NCBI RefSeq assembly: GCF_900111495.1
Contig: NZ_FOIU01000001.1
Span: 1,550,001-1,614,000, forward strand
Direction: 5' to 3'
Length of the DNA: 64,000 nt
Origin: Chryseobacterium wanjuense
GTDB lineage: Bacteria; Bacteroidota; Bacteroidia; Flavobacteriales; Weeksellaceae
Position numbers and translations under genes: made by a program. Positions 26,074 through 35,569 of this stretch are shown in pieces (position 1 is the stretch's first letter; the number at the start of each line of letters is the position of its first letter). Under the pieces are notes generated by a model. That model was not told where the DNA came from. It worked only from the letters and a program-made list of their open reading frames with translations, and searched no databases.

Positions 26074-27435
26074 ATGAACTTTTTACATAAAAACTACACC
26101 AAAGAATGCCTTACCCTGGCTCTTCCTGTGATGCTGACGCAGGTGGGGCAAGTCTCGGTGAACTTATTCGACAATATTATTGTCGGGAAACTTTTGGGAG
26201 CCGACGCTCTGGCTTCCGTTTCATTGGGAAATGCTGTGTTTTTCTCAATGTTTGTTTTGGCATTAGGATTTTCTTTTGCGATTCCGCCATTGGTTTCGGA
26301 AGCGCATTCTCAGCACGATCATAAAACAATCAACTCTGTTTTCAGTCATGGATTTATTATCAATATTTCTGTGGGAATTGTTTTGATGGGAATCCTTTTT
26401 TTAGGAACACCGCTACTCTATCATTCCGGGCAGCCGGCGAAGATTATCCCTGATACGGTTGATTTCCTGACGATTATGGCGATCAGTATTGTTCCGTTTA
26501 TGGCTTTTCAGACGTTACGGGAAGTTTCGGAAGGGTTATCTTATACTATTGGAGTGACAAAGGCTACGATCATCGCCAATGTGATTAATATTGTTTTAAA
26601 TTATGTTTTCATTAAAGGACTTTTCGGAATTCCGCCAATGGGCGTAAAAGGCTCTGCTTTAGCGAGTTTAATTGCCAGAATTTTCATGGTAGTTTTCCTT
26701 TATTTTGTTCTTTTAAACGAAAAGAAAACAAAACGATATATCAAAGATTTCACTTTAAAAATGGAAGTTTTTTCAAAGAATATGTTTGATAAAATGATCA
26801 GATTAGGTCTGCCAACCGCTTTGCAAATGTTCTTTGAAGTGACGGCTTTTGCGGGTGCCGCTTTCATTTGTGGATTAATTTCAGCGCATGATATTGCATC
26901 CCATCAAATTGCGTTGAGTATGGCTTCATTCACCTTCAATTTATGTATCGGTTTCAGTGTGGCTTCAACAGTGATGATCGGGAGAAAACTGGGCGAACAG
27001 AACTTTGTTGAACTAAGAAAAGTAGGTATCAATAATTTGAAAATAGCCTTTATTTTCATGGCAATCTGCGGAATTGTCTTTATTTTGGGACGAAATATTC
27101 TGCCAACTTTCTTTACTAAAAAAGAGGAAGTTGAAGTGATTACATTAGCTTCAAAATTAATGATCATCGCTGCATTGTTCCAGTTATCAGACGGAATTCA
27201 GGTGACAGCATTGGGAATGTTGAGAGGTTTGCAGGATGTGAAAATTCCTTCTATCTATACGTTTATTGCGTATTGGATCATCACGATTCCTTTAGGATAT
27301 TTCTTTTGTGTAACGCTAAAAATGGGAGCTTTCGGAATGTGGATCGCATTAGGATTAGGACTGACGGTTTCTGCAGTTTTCCTCGTCAAGCGATTTTTGA
27401 ATATGTCTGCGAAGAGAATTAAGCAGAATTTGTAA
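26074..27435 (+). CDS. MATE family efflux transporter
   Basis: The 453-residue protein has about twelve membrane helices and the family features 'LALPVMLTQVGQVSVNLFDNIIVG', 'EGLSYTIGVTKATIIANVINIVLNYVFI' and 'GLPTALQMFFEV'. MATE transporters export drugs or metabolites using a Na+ or H+ gradient. The substrate cannot be read from sequence. The gene is alone and followed by a hairpin terminator. Confidence 0.9.
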   Translation: MNFLHKNYTKECLTLALPVMLTQVGQVSVNLFDNIIVGKLLGADALASVSLGNAVFFSMFVLALGFSFAIPPLVSEAHSQHDHKTINSVFSHGFIINISVGIVLMGILFLGTPLLYHSGQPAKIIPDTVDFLTIMAISIVPFMAFQTLREVSEGLSYTIGVTKATIIANVINIVLNYVFIKGLFGIPPMGVKGSALASLIARIFMVVFLYFVLLNEKKTKRYIKDFTLKMEVFSKNMFDKMIRLGLPTALQMFFEVTAFAGAAFICGLISAHDIASHQIALSMASFTFNLCIGFSVASTVMIGRKLGEQNFVELRKVGINNLKIAFIFMAICGIVFILGRNILPTFFTKKEEVEVITLASKLMIIAALFQLSDGIQVTALGMLRGLQDVKIPSIYTFIAYWIITIPLGYFFCVTLKMGAFGMWIALGLGLTVSAVFLVKRFLNMSAKRIKQNL

Positions 27436-27438
27436 TGG

Positions 27439-27465
27439 AAAGCGATCTTTTGAGGTCGCTTTTTA
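27439..27465 (+). terminator. Terminator of the MATE gene
   Basis: AAAGCGATC (27439-27447) pairs with GGTCGCTTT (27454-27462, one G-U pair), followed by T-rich sequence. It also lies at the 3' end of the convergent lipoprotein gene. Confidence 0.7.
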
Positions 27466-27873
27466 ATTTGATTTCAATGAATGTTCATTTATCCAGATGA
27501 CTTTTTTAAATTGCTTAACCTGCCCTGTTTGGGCATTAACACCAGTTCCAAAAGCCGCAACTTTATTGGTTTTAATATTTTTAAATGAATAAAGATAATA
27601 TCCATCAATAATCAAAGCTGGATAAAAATGTGTGGATTTCACAGTATCAATTTTTTCATATTTTGAGATAAATCTTAGATAAATTTTATTGGATTCATCA
27701 AATTTTATCCGATTTTTAGATTCAAATATTTTTGCTTCTTCTCTAAGTTTTTCATCACCATTAATAAAATTAGTGACGAGAATTACCTCGTGATTATTCA
27801 AAAATCTTTTTTCTTTACAACTAACAAGCAATAAAAATATACAGGCTAGACGAAAAAAAGTAAAAAATTTCAT
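27463..27873 (-). CDS. Small predicted lipoprotein of unknown function
   Basis: I do not recognise the family. The 136-residue product has a lipoprotein signal (hydrophobic helix ending 'LLLVSC', cysteine about residue 19) and a mostly beta-looking mature part. Its ATG overlaps the stop of the GNAT gene (TAATG), so the two are coupled. It is probably membrane-anchored in the periplasm or at the surface. Confidence 0.6.
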   Translation of the reverse strand: MKFFTFFRLACIFLLLVSCKEKRFLNNHEVILVTNFINGDEKLREEAKIFESKNRIKFDESNKIYLRFISKYEKIDTVKSTHFYPALIIDGYYLYSFKNIKTNKVAAFGTGVNAQTGQVKQFKKVIWINEHSLKSN

Positions 27874-28388
27874 TATAGTTTTCCATTAGCAATCCTCTTC
27901 CCCAAAATCACCAGTGTTCTTTCCACTCCGTCCAAAACCGCCACATCAGGAAACACTCCCCAATCTTCGAAACCGAAATGTCTGAACAGCTTTAAACTTG
28001 GTTCATTATGCAAAAAGATAAAACCTAATAAAGTTTTTACCCCGAATTTCTCTGCATTATCGATGCAATATTGAAGCACTTTCTTGCCATATCCTTTTCC
28101 CCTGCTGCTTTCATGCATATAGATGCTCAATTCCACTGTTCCATTGTACGCAGGTCTGCCGTAAAATGACGAAAAACTTACCCACCCGATTATTTTACTT
28201 TCCTCATCTTCAACGACCCAAAGTGGGCGTGTTTCGGGATTGTGTTCGTGAAACCATTGTAATCTACTTTCTACAGAAACATTTTCCGTATCGGCGGTTA
28301 CCATTCTCGAAAGGATGGTTGAGTTGTAGATTTCTACGATCTTCGGTAAGTCTTTTAAAGTCGCATTCTTAAATATAAGTTCTTGCAT
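27873..28388 (-). CDS. GNAT N-acetyltransferase, phosphinothricin-acetyltransferase-like
   Basis: The 171-residue enzyme has the Pat-like layout 'IVEIYNSTILSRMVTADTE', 'GWVSFSSFYGRPAYNGTVELS' and the acetyl-CoA loop 'SRGKGYGKKVLQYCIDNA'. It acetylates a small amine such as an amino acid analogue; the real substrate is unknown. It has a TATCTTTG box 21 bases upstream (28409-28416). It is coupled to the lipoprotein gene by a one-base overlap. Confidence 0.85.
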   Translation of the reverse strand: MQELIFKNATLKDLPKIVEIYNSTILSRMVTADTENVSVESRLQWFHEHNPETRPLWVVEDEESKIIGWVSFSSFYGRPAYNGTVELSIYMHESSRGKGYGKKVLQYCIDNAEKFGVKTLLGFIFLHNEPSLKLFRHFGFEDWGVFPDVAVLDGVERTLVILGKRIANGKL

Positions 28389-28408
28389 TCTTTTAACGTA
28401 TATTTTCG

Positions 28409-28416
28409 CAAAGATA
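28409..28416 (-). promoter_or_regulatory. -7 box of the GNAT gene
   Basis: The minus strand reads TATCTTTG (TAnnTTTG), 21 bases upstream of the ATG at 28388. Confidence 0.5.
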
Positions 28417-28444
28417 CGTGAAGAATTTTTTAATTTTTTAAGAA

Positions 28445-29023
28445 TTATTCTTCGTTATTGCTTTGTTTTATTTCTTTTAAAGCTCGGTTAAGGCTTCTTA
28501 CGGTAATTCCAAGATAGGCTGCCATATCTTCTTTTGAGATTTCCATTTCTTTGGATTTTAATTCAAGAAGTTGAGACAGTGTATGTTCCGTCGTATAAAG
28601 CTGTTGATATGATGCTCTGCTTGAAGTATTCACAATACGTTCCACAAAAACATCGAGCAGTAAATTATTCAATGAAAGATCATTTTTAATTAAAAATTGA
28701 AAATAAGGAATTGTCATGGAATAAACTGTAACTTCCGTCATCGCTTCAATACTGCAAAGGCAGGAAACATTTTTTATGACTTCAATTTCACCAATAATTT
28801 CACCTTTTCCTAGAAATTCAACAATATATTCCTTGTCATTTTCTTCAACGAAATAACATTTTGTAATTCCGTTTTTAATAAGCATTATTTTATTAGAAAC
28901 TTCATTTTGTGTTAAAATTTTTTCGCCTTTTTCAAAAGATTTCAACACAATATTCTTTTTGTTTTCAGGCTTGTTATAAAGCTCTTCCAGATAGTCTAAA
29001 AACTGAGGATTGGTACGTAACAT
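28445..29023 (-). CDS. Crp/Fnr family transcriptional regulator
   Basis: A cyclic-nucleotide-binding-like beta roll ('EKGEKILTQNEVSNKIMLIKNG', 'EFLGKGEIIGEIEV') is followed by a C-terminal winged helix ('SKEDMAAYLGITVRSLNRALKEI'). It has 192 residues. The arginine/serine pair needed for cAMP binding is not obvious, so the ligand may differ. It is divergent from the HAD gene at 29113 and may regulate it. Confidence 0.85.
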   Translation of the reverse strand: MLRTNPQFLDYLEELYNKPENKKNIVLKSFEKGEKILTQNEVSNKIMLIKNGITKCYFVEENDKEYIVEFLGKGEIIGEIEVIKNVSCLCSIEAMTEVTVYSMTIPYFQFLIKNDLSLNNLLLDVFVERIVNTSSRASYQQLYTTEHTLSQLLELKSKEMEISKEDMAAYLGITVRSLNRALKEIKQSNNEE

Positions 29024-29112
29024 ATTTCGGTTGGGACAAATGTCCTTTTCTGGTTTATTTTTTATACTGAATTTTGTCGGCAGAAAATTACAAAAACTAA
29101 AGTAAACTCAAT

Positions 29113-29802
29113 ATGAATAATAATATCACCACCATCGCTTTTGATGCAGATGATACACTTTGGATCAATGAACCTTATTTTCAGGAAGCGGAAAAAGAAT
29201 TTTGCATTTTGCTGGAAGATTATCTCCCGCAACATTCTGTATCTCAAGAGTTATTTAAAACAGAAATGAAAAATCTGCATTTGTATGGATACGGCGTGAA
29301 AGGATTTATGCTTTGTATGATTGAAACGGTAAGCATAATTTCGAATAACACAGCCTCTCTGGAATTGATTAATAAAACCATTGAAATTGGTCATGAACTT
29401 CTTCAAAAACCTGTTGAACTTTTAGATGGAGTAACGGAGACATTGGAAAATTTAAAAGGAAAATACAGACTGGTTGTTGCGACAAAAGGTGATCTGCTCG
29501 ATCAGGAGCGTAAATTAAAAAAATCCGGATTACAGGAATATTTTCATCACATTGAAATCATGAGCGATAAAAAGGAATCTGATTATCAAAAGCTTTTAAA
29601 ACATCTAGACTGCAGGACTGAACATTTTCTGATGCTTGGAAATTCAATCAAATCTGATATTTTACCTGTTTTGGAAATCGGTGGATTTGCAGCGCATATT
29701 CCTTATCATGTGACCTGGAACCATGAGCAACATGATCTTCAGATAGAACATCCGAATTTTATGGAACTTAAAAATATTAAAGGAATTTTGGATTTTTTAT
29801 AA
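29113..29802 (+). CDS. HAD family hydrolase
   Basis: HAD motif I is 'FDADDTLW' (residues 10-17), motif II 'VVATKGD', and the last acidic region 'MLGNSIKSDILPVLEIGG'. The 229-residue enzyme is probably a small-molecule phosphatase with a helical cap. The substrate is unknown. It is divergent from the Crp-like regulator. Confidence 0.85.
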   Translation: MNNNITTIAFDADDTLWINEPYFQEAEKEFCILLEDYLPQHSVSQELFKTEMKNLHLYGYGVKGFMLCMIETVSIISNNTASLELINKTIEIGHELLQKPVELLDGVTETLENLKGKYRLVVATKGDLLDQERKLKKSGLQEYFHHIEIMSDKKESDYQKLLKHLDCRTEHFLMLGNSIKSDILPVLEIGGFAAHIPYHVTWNHEQHDLQIEHPNFMELKNIKGILDFL

Positions 29803-29844
29803 ATCCTTTCCTATTTGAAGAGGTTTTAATTTTTATCAATAAGC

Positions 29845-30621
29845 TTAATATTCCATTGGTTCTCTTATTCCGGATCTGCAAAATTTCATATATTTTCTAA
29901 TATATTCAGAATTATATTTTTCTTCGAAATAAGCAATTTTTTCGAAATAAGGAACTTTTAAGCTTTCTGATAAATGATATCCGCAGATAATTTCAACAAG
30001 ATATTTTGGAGATTTATGGTCATTTAACACAATTTGATCTAATGTATTAATCAATGAGTCAATTTCTTTAATTGTCCAGCTTGTTTTAGTATTAAACAAA
30101 TCAAAATAGTCATCAGGCATTGGTTGTTTATTAATGATCATACTATCTCTCCATTTCTTTTCGAATTCTGTCTGTTTTATAATTTGTTTTTCAAAATTTA
30201 ATCTCGTGTAAATTTTACTGCTTAAATGATCTGTTTCGCCTACACATCCTCTTAAAACACTGACTGAATCCTTACTTTTTAAATAATACTGAAATAATTT
30301 CTCCAATGATTTGGATTTTCTTTCAAAAAGAATATTTGTTGCATAATATTTCGTTACAGGATTACCATTGAAAGCAATATATTCTACCTCTTCATCTGTG
30401 GCTATTTTTGCCATTTCTTCATGAATTTTATATAAATCACTTTCACTTCCGGCAAACCCTATATTTTTGCCTTCTGCACGTTTACTCATAGATAATTGGT
30501 CATAAAACGTCTTGACTTTAGGAGATAATTGTCCAAAAATAAAGCAAGGCAAGCATATTAAAATGATTAAGATTTTCAAGGTTATTTTTTTAAAATTAAA
30601 AATAAAAAAAAACTCGTTCAC
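29845..30621 (-). CDS. Secreted protein of unknown function
   Basis: I do not recognise a family. The 258-residue frame has an N-terminal hydrophobic segment 'KILIILICLPCFIFGQ' that looks like a signal peptide; the rest is helical and charged. The ATG at 30621 lies inside the terminator hairpin of the upstream peptidase gene. A TTG at 30579 would give a cleaner signal peptide beginning (M)KILIILICLP and is a serious alternative. The longest frame is given here. No -7 box is seen upstream, so it may depend on read-through from the peptidase gene. Confidence 0.5.
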   Translation of the reverse strand: MNEFFFIFNFKKITLKILIILICLPCFIFGQLSPKVKTFYDQLSMSKRAEGKNIGFAGSESDLYKIHEEMAKIATDEEVEYIAFNGNPVTKYYATNILFERKSKSLEKLFQYYLKSKDSVSVLRGCVGETDHLSSKIYTRLNFEKQIIKQTEFEKKWRDSMIINKQPMPDDYFDLFNTKTSWTIKEIDSLINTLDQIVLNDHKSPKYLVEIICGYHLSESLKVPYFEKIAYFEEKYNSEYIRKYMKFCRSGIREPMEY

Positions 30622-30634
30622 ATCTGAACGAGTT
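30611..30634 (-). terminator. Terminator of the S9 peptidase gene
   Basis: AACTCGTTCA (30611-30620) and TGAACGAGTT (30625-30634) form a perfect 10-bp stem with a 4-base loop. A plus-strand A-run gives the U-tract. It overlaps the ATG of the next gene. Confidence 0.8.
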
Positions 30635-30650
30635 TACTATTAATTTTAGT

Positions 30651-33053
30651 TTATTTCTTCAAACATTTCTCCAAAAACTGATCCTGTTCCCAAAGCAAAT
30701 GCAGGATATTTTCTTTTGCAACATATCCGTGAGCTTCTTTTGGTAAAAGAACCATTTTTACGGGAGCTCCAAGGTTTTTTAAAGCCTGGAAGTATCTTTC
30801 CGTCTGCAAAGTAAACGTTCCCGGATTATTGTCTGCATCACCGTGAATTAACAGTAATGGTGTTTTCATTTTATCCGCGTTCATGAACGGTGACATCGTG
30901 TTGTAGATTTCCGGAACATCCCAGTAATTTCTCTGTTCGCTCTGGAATCCAAACGGTGTCAATGTTCTGTTATACGCCCCGCTTCGTGCAATTCCGCAAG
31001 CGAAAAGATTAGAATGAGTTAAAAGATTAGCCGTCATAAAAGCACCGTAAGAATGCCCTCCTACCGCAACTTTTTTTCTGTCGATATAGCCTAACTGATC
31101 CACCGCATTAATCGCAGCTTCAGCATTGGCCACCAATTGCGGAATAAATGTATCGTTCGGTTCTGTTTTTCCTTCTCCGATGATCGGGAAAGCAGCATCA
31201 TCCAACACGGCATATCCTTTTGTCGTCCAGTATACGAAAGATCCGTAGTAAGGGAACGTAAAGTCATTTGGATTCTGTGTATTCTGCCCTGCCGTATTTT
31301 TATCTTTATATTCAGTTGGATATGCCCAGATTAACAGAGGTAATTTTTCTTTTTTTGCTTTTCTGTCGTAGTTTGCCGGAAGATAAAGGGTTCCTGTCAA
31401 GGTCACCCCGTCGTTTCTTTTGTAGGTAATAACTTCTTTATAAACGTCTTTGATGCTTTCAAAAGGGTTGACAAAATTGGTTACTGCTTCTGTTTTATTA
31501 GATTTAATATTCTTTTTAAAATAGTTCGGATACTGACTGGGAGATTGTTGGGTTGTCAGGATTTCCCCTTTGGAAGGGTTTAAAATATCAATGATTTCTT
31601 CCTTAGCATTTTTAAGATTTGAAGTATAAAGCCTTTTTTTCTTTAAAGTTTTCATATCCATTTCATCGATGAAGGGATGTTGCCCGTCTTTGGTAAAACC
31701 GGCTCCGATGAGATAGGACTTTCCTCCTTTCATATCGACCACATATCTTCCGTACTGATTTTTTGTTGTGTTAAAATTCCCCGGATCGCTGTAAACATCC
31801 TGATAATTTCTGTCATCAATTACTTTTGATTCACCATTATCCAGATCAACAAGGAAAGATTTTGTATTTCTGGTGTCGTACCAACCTTCGGAAACGATGG
31901 CATAATGATCGTTTGTCCAGCTTGTTCCTCCATATCTTTGTTTTGTTTTAAAGAACGATTTCGGAGCATTGCTGAACGGAGCATCCCAAGTGAAAATTTC
32001 ATCTCTGTAATCGGCCGTTTTCGACTGGTCGCCACCATCCAAAGCTTCGGCATACACCAAAGTTGCGGGCAGATCGCTTCTCCATCCCATATCTCTTTTT
32101 CCGGTTCTTACAGACGAAAAACCTTTTGGCATAACCTCATTCAACGGAACTTCATTCACTGTTTTTACAACATTTCCGTTCATATCATAAACAGTCGTCG
32201 TCATGGGAAATCTGTTCAAAGGAATGATGTATGAAAATGGTTTTTTAATTGTCGTAGCCATCAGATAATTTCCGTCCGGAGAAAAACTCAGTCCGGAATA
32301 CAGATCCTGATCTTTTACTTTCTTCAAGTTTCCATTGAGATCAACGTTGTAAATATCAGAAGATGTAAGGATTTCAAAATTCTTTTCATCCTGTGGATTT
32401 TTCAAAAGATCCTGATACGTTCTGTTTTGCGAAACTTTTCCGTCTGCTGTAGAAACGATCGGGCCTGTCGGAAGATCTTTGCTGGAATCAATTAAAGTTG
32501 CTCTATTTTGAGGAAGTGTTTTAATCAACAAATTCTGAGAATCTTTATACCAAACGTAAGGACTTCCCAGATTGGCATTCAGATTATCGGAGGTGATTTT
32601 CTTTGCTGTAGCTGTTTCCAGATCGATTACCCAAAGTTCTACTCCTTTGTTGGTGGTATTTGTAAAAGCTAATTTCTTTTCATCCGGAGAAAATGAAGTG
32701 TAAGTGATTTTCGGATTCGATGGTAAATTTTTAACCTGAACTTCCGTTTTATCATTAATTTTTCTAACCTTAATATTATTTGAATACGTCGCCGAACTTG
32801 AAATATTGGTCACAGGATTGATTCTCAACCCTCCCAATTTCATTTCCTGCTGGCTCAGATCTTCCAATGTTTTGTAAGTCGGGCGGTAAGTAAAGACAAT
32901 CCAGTCTTTTTTATTATTCATCAAAACACTTGGAGGTCTTTCATAATCTGCAAGTTTAAGAATTTCAGCAGACGGTTTCTGGTAAGTAATACTCTCCTGC
33001 GCATCATAAAAATTAAGAAATGCAAGGAGACAGATGGTTAGTTTTATCTTCAT
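30651..33053 (-). CDS. S9 family (prolyl-oligopeptidase type) serine peptidase
   Basis: The 800-residue exported protein has a signal peptide (MKIKLTICLLAFLNFYDAQ), a beta-propeller domain and a C-terminal alpha/beta-hydrolase domain. The nucleophile serine is in 'GGHSYGAFMTANLL'. The aspartate and histidine of the triad are in 'IHGDADNNPGTFTLQTERY' and 'KEAHGYVAKEN'. Overall it looks like the glutamyl endopeptidase / dipeptidyl peptidase-like S9 group. It degrades peptides in the periplasm or outside. The gene is single with its own terminator. Confidence 0.9.
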   Translation of the reverse strand: MKIKLTICLLAFLNFYDAQESITYQKPSAEILKLADYERPPSVLMNNKKDWIVFTYRPTYKTLEDLSQQEMKLGGLRINPVTNISSSATYSNNIKVRKINDKTEVQVKNLPSNPKITYTSFSPDEKKLAFTNTTNKGVELWVIDLETATAKKITSDNLNANLGSPYVWYKDSQNLLIKTLPQNRATLIDSSKDLPTGPIVSTADGKVSQNRTYQDLLKNPQDEKNFEILTSSDIYNVDLNGNLKKVKDQDLYSGLSFSPDGNYLMATTIKKPFSYIIPLNRFPMTTTVYDMNGNVVKTVNEVPLNEVMPKGFSSVRTGKRDMGWRSDLPATLVYAEALDGGDQSKTADYRDEIFTWDAPFSNAPKSFFKTKQRYGGTSWTNDHYAIVSEGWYDTRNTKSFLVDLDNGESKVIDDRNYQDVYSDPGNFNTTKNQYGRYVVDMKGGKSYLIGAGFTKDGQHPFIDEMDMKTLKKKRLYTSNLKNAKEEIIDILNPSKGEILTTQQSPSQYPNYFKKNIKSNKTEAVTNFVNPFESIKDVYKEVITYKRNDGVTLTGTLYLPANYDRKAKKEKLPLLIWAYPTEYKDKNTAGQNTQNPNDFTFPYYGSFVYWTTKGYAVLDDAAFPIIGEGKTEPNDTFIPQLVANAEAAINAVDQLGYIDRKKVAVGGHSYGAFMTANLLTHSNLFACGIARSGAYNRTLTPFGFQSEQRNYWDVPEIYNTMSPFMNADKMKTPLLLIHGDADNNPGTFTLQTERYFQALKNLGAPVKMVLLPKEAHGYVAKENILHLLWEQDQFLEKCLKK

Positions 33054-33131
33054 AATAATCTCTTTTCAACGAAAATAATGATTTTAAATTAAAATTAATA
33101 TGGTCTCAGATCGAAGATTTTAACCCTAAAA

Positions 33132-33153
33132 AAAGCAGCAAGAAAACTTACTG
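33132..33153 (-). terminator. Terminator of the DoxX gene
   Basis: AAGCAGCAAG and CTTACTGCTT (one mismatch) form a hairpin between 33132 and 33153, with A-rich plus-strand sequence below it giving a U-tract. Confidence 0.55.
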
Positions 33154-33176
33154 CTTATATTTTTATTTTCTGATAA

Positions 33177-33602
33177 TTACCAGTCGTTGGCTCGTTTTCT
33201 CTTCTCGATCATGTAATCTACGGAGATTTTTCCGGCTCCGAAAACAATCAGAAGGAGGTAAACGGACAAATAAATGAAACTTAATTCCTGTTTTGCAAAA
33301 GGTTCTGCACTCAACACTACAAATCCTGCAATAATCATGGTGAAAACCAGAAACCCTAAAGCCACTCTCGTGAAAAGCCCTAAAATAAGCAGGATCGAAC
33401 AAACGAATTCTGAGAAAACAGTCAGTATCAAAGTGATTTGAGGTCCCAATCCCAGAAAATCAAAAAATTCGATCTTTCCGCCTTCCAGCAGAGTCTGAAG
33501 TTTTGGGAAACCGTGAGATAACATGGCAAAACCAATAAACACCCTCACAATCAATAAAATAATATCTTTTAAAACTGTAGAATTTGAATTCGAATAGTTC
33601 AT
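33177..33602 (-). CDS. DoxX family membrane protein
   Basis: The 141-residue protein has four membrane helices and the DoxX features 'LLIVRVFIGFAMLSHGFPKL' and 'LGLFTRVALGFLVFTM'. DoxX proteins are linked to oxidoreductase complexes and thiosulfate or redox stress in some organisms; no partner is adjacent here. It is downstream of era in the same direction, 67 bases away, and ends at its own terminator. Confidence 0.85.
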   Translation of the reverse strand: MNYSNSNSTVLKDIILLIVRVFIGFAMLSHGFPKLQTLLEGGKIEFFDFLGLGPQITLILTVFSEFVCSILLILGLFTRVALGFLVFTMIIAGFVVLSAEPFAKQELSFIYLSVYLLLIVFGAGKISVDYMIEKRKRANDW

Positions 33603-33669
33603 TAAGTTAAAATTTACTTTAAAGATAACAATAATCTTTTAATAGAACGGTCTTTATTGGGTTTTTAGT

Positions 33670-34545
33670 TTATCTGTAACCAAAATTTTTCAGATCCCTG
33701 TCATTTTTTCGCCAGTCTTTTTTCACTTTTACGAAAAGATTCAGGTGAATTTTTTTATTAAAGAATTTCTCAAGATCCTGTCTTGCTTCAGTTCCCACTT
33801 TCTTGATGGCTTCTCCTTTATGCCCGATAATAATTCCTTTTTGTGTATCTCTTTCTACATAAATAATAGAATCGATGAAAATTATTCCTTCTTTTTCCTT
33901 AAACTGTTCCGTAACCACTTCTACAGAGTATGGAATTTCTTTATCATAATTCAGAAGAATTTTCTCACGAATCGCTTCATTTACGAAAAATCTTTCAGGC
34001 TTATCTGTATACTGATCTTTATCGTAATATGGCGGGTTTTCCGGTAGCATCGATTTTAATTTAGGCAAAATAATATCCGTATTAAAAGCATTCAACGCAG
34101 AAATCGGAAGAATTTCAGCCTTCGGGATTCTTTCGTGCCACTCTCCCACCAATTTTTCAAGTCCTTCCTGATCGGTCTGATCTACTTTATTCAATAAAAG
34201 TAATACAGGAACGGGGATTTTATTTAATTTATCAATCAAAAATTCTGACGGTTCGGCTTTATCGGTAACATCCACAATGAAAAGGAAAACGTCTGCATCC
34301 TGTAAAGAATCTTTTACAAAATCCATCATTTTTTCCTGTAAACCGTATTTCGGATCCAAAACTCCCGGAGTATCGGAAAATACGATCTGTAAGTCATCCT
34401 CATTATAAATTCCGAAAATCCTGTGGCGTGTTGTCTGAGCTTTTTGGGTTACAATTGCCAGTTTCTCTCCCATTAATTGGTTTAATAAGGTAGATTTTCC
34501 GGCATTGGGTTTCCCAACTATATTTACAAATCCTGCTTTGTGCAT
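33670..34545 (-). CDS. era: GTPase Era
   Basis: The GTPase domain has G1 'GKPNAGKSTLLNQL', G3 'DTPGV' and G4 'NKVD'. A C-terminal KH domain ('IYVERDTQKGIIIGHKGEAIKKVG') binds the 3' end of 16S rRNA. The 291-residue size is typical. Era is needed for 30S subunit maturation. A TAACTTTG box at 34566-34573 lies 20 bases upstream. Confidence 0.96.
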   Translation of the reverse strand: MHKAGFVNIVGKPNAGKSTLLNQLMGEKLAIVTQKAQTTRHRIFGIYNEDDLQIVFSDTPGVLDPKYGLQEKMMDFVKDSLQDADVFLFIVDVTDKAEPSEFLIDKLNKIPVPVLLLLNKVDQTDQEGLEKLVGEWHERIPKAEILPISALNAFNTDIILPKLKSMLPENPPYYDKDQYTDKPERFFVNEAIREKILLNYDKEIPYSVEVVTEQFKEKEGIIFIDSIIYVERDTQKGIIIGHKGEAIKKVGTEARQDLEKFFNKKIHLNLFVKVKKDWRKNDRDLKNFGYR

Positions 34546-34565
34546 AAAAATTATATTACGAGTTG

Positions 34566-34573
34566 CAAAGTTA
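34566..34573 (-). promoter_or_regulatory. -7 box of era
   Basis: The minus strand reads TAACTTTG, a consensus TAnnTTTG match, 20 bases before the ATG. Confidence 0.55.
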
Positions 34574-34620
34574 GTAAAACAAATCTGGTCTTTCGGTCTA
34601 TTCCGAAGATTAAAAACAAA

Positions 34621-34647
34621 AAAGCCTTCCCAAAATATGGAAAGGCA
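34621..34647 (-). terminator. Terminator of the sugar operon
   Basis: GCCTTCC (34624-34630) pairs with GGAAAGGC (34639-34646, one bulge). Plus-strand A-run 34618-34623 gives the U-tract. It lies 22 bases after the isomerase stop and closes the 40.2-34.7 kb unit. Confidence 0.65.
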
Positions 34648-34668
34648 ATCACATTAGATTTTTATTGA

Positions 34669-35508
34669 TTAATTACTGTGATTTTTCATGAATTTCAGAC
34701 TTCCTAAAGCCAGTTCTTCTGCATCATGCGGAGATTTTTGCCATAAAGAAACCATCTGCTGCATTCCGGGAACGGAAGATGAAAAATTTTCAAGCACCAG
34801 ATTTCCTTCAAAATTAATTTCTTTTAATGCTTTAAACAATTCATTCCAGTTTACGGTTCCCTCGCCCAGCATTCCGCGGTGGGAATCTGTCATATGAAGG
34901 TGTTTCAGTTTATTTCCTGCTAAAATAATGGGGTCATAAAAATTATTCTCCTCAATATTCATGTGGAAAGTATCGAGATGAAGAAACAGATTATCTTTTC
35001 CCGTTTTTGAAATTAAATCCAACACATTTTCCGCTGTATTGCAAACATACGTTTCGTAGCGATTGATGGGTTCAATGCCGATATTTACGCCTTTTTCTTT
35101 AGCATAATCTGCAACATTGCTCCAGACTTCGGTAATGATTTCCTCTTCATTTTCCGTGAGAATATTCCCCGAAAAAACACCGATTCCGCCATGAAGAACG
35201 CCTCCTAAAAAGTCAGTTTCCAGCTCTGAGGTTTTATTGATGGCTTGTTTCATCAGGTTTTCAGCGACTTTTGGATAATGTGCAATATGTGCTTCTTTCG
35301 GAAGGTTTAAAGAACAGACTGCTTCCAGATTATTATTTTTAAGCTGTTTTTTTACTTCATCAGTATTAAATTCCATGGATGCAGGAAGCAAAATTTCAAT
35401 CAGATCAAAACCTGCACCGGCTGTTTTTTCAATAGCATATTTTCCCGCTTCAGGACTCCATACCGGAGTGATCCATGAAAGAAGGGAAGCCCCAAATTTT
35501 ATATTCAT
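34669..35508 (-). CDS. TIM-barrel sugar isomerase/epimerase (hydroxypyruvate isomerase-like)
   Basis: The 279-residue AP-endonuclease-2-type TIM barrel has metal-site residues in 'VNIGIEPINRYE', 'LHLDTFHMNIEE', 'HLHMTDSHRGMLGEGTVNW' and 'LVLENFSS'. Members interconvert keto- and aldo-sugars or epimerise ketoses. It is the last gene of the sugar operon, 61 bases after the porin gene. In this setting it probably isomerises the imported sugar before or after phosphorylation; the substrate is unknown. Confidence 0.82.
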   Translation of the reverse strand: MNIKFGASLLSWITPVWSPEAGKYAIEKTAGAGFDLIEILLPASMEFNTDEVKKQLKNNNLEAVCSLNLPKEAHIAHYPKVAENLMKQAINKTSELETDFLGGVLHGGIGVFSGNILTENEEEIITEVWSNVADYAKEKGVNIGIEPINRYETYVCNTAENVLDLISKTGKDNLFLHLDTFHMNIEENNFYDPIILAGNKLKHLHMTDSHRGMLGEGTVNWNELFKALKEINFEGNLVLENFSSSVPGMQQMVSLWQKSPHDAEELALGSLKFMKNHSN

Positions 35509-35569
35509 TTTTTTAATTCTTGTTTTTTTATATTTTTTTTAACCATAAAAGATTAAAACACATAAATTT

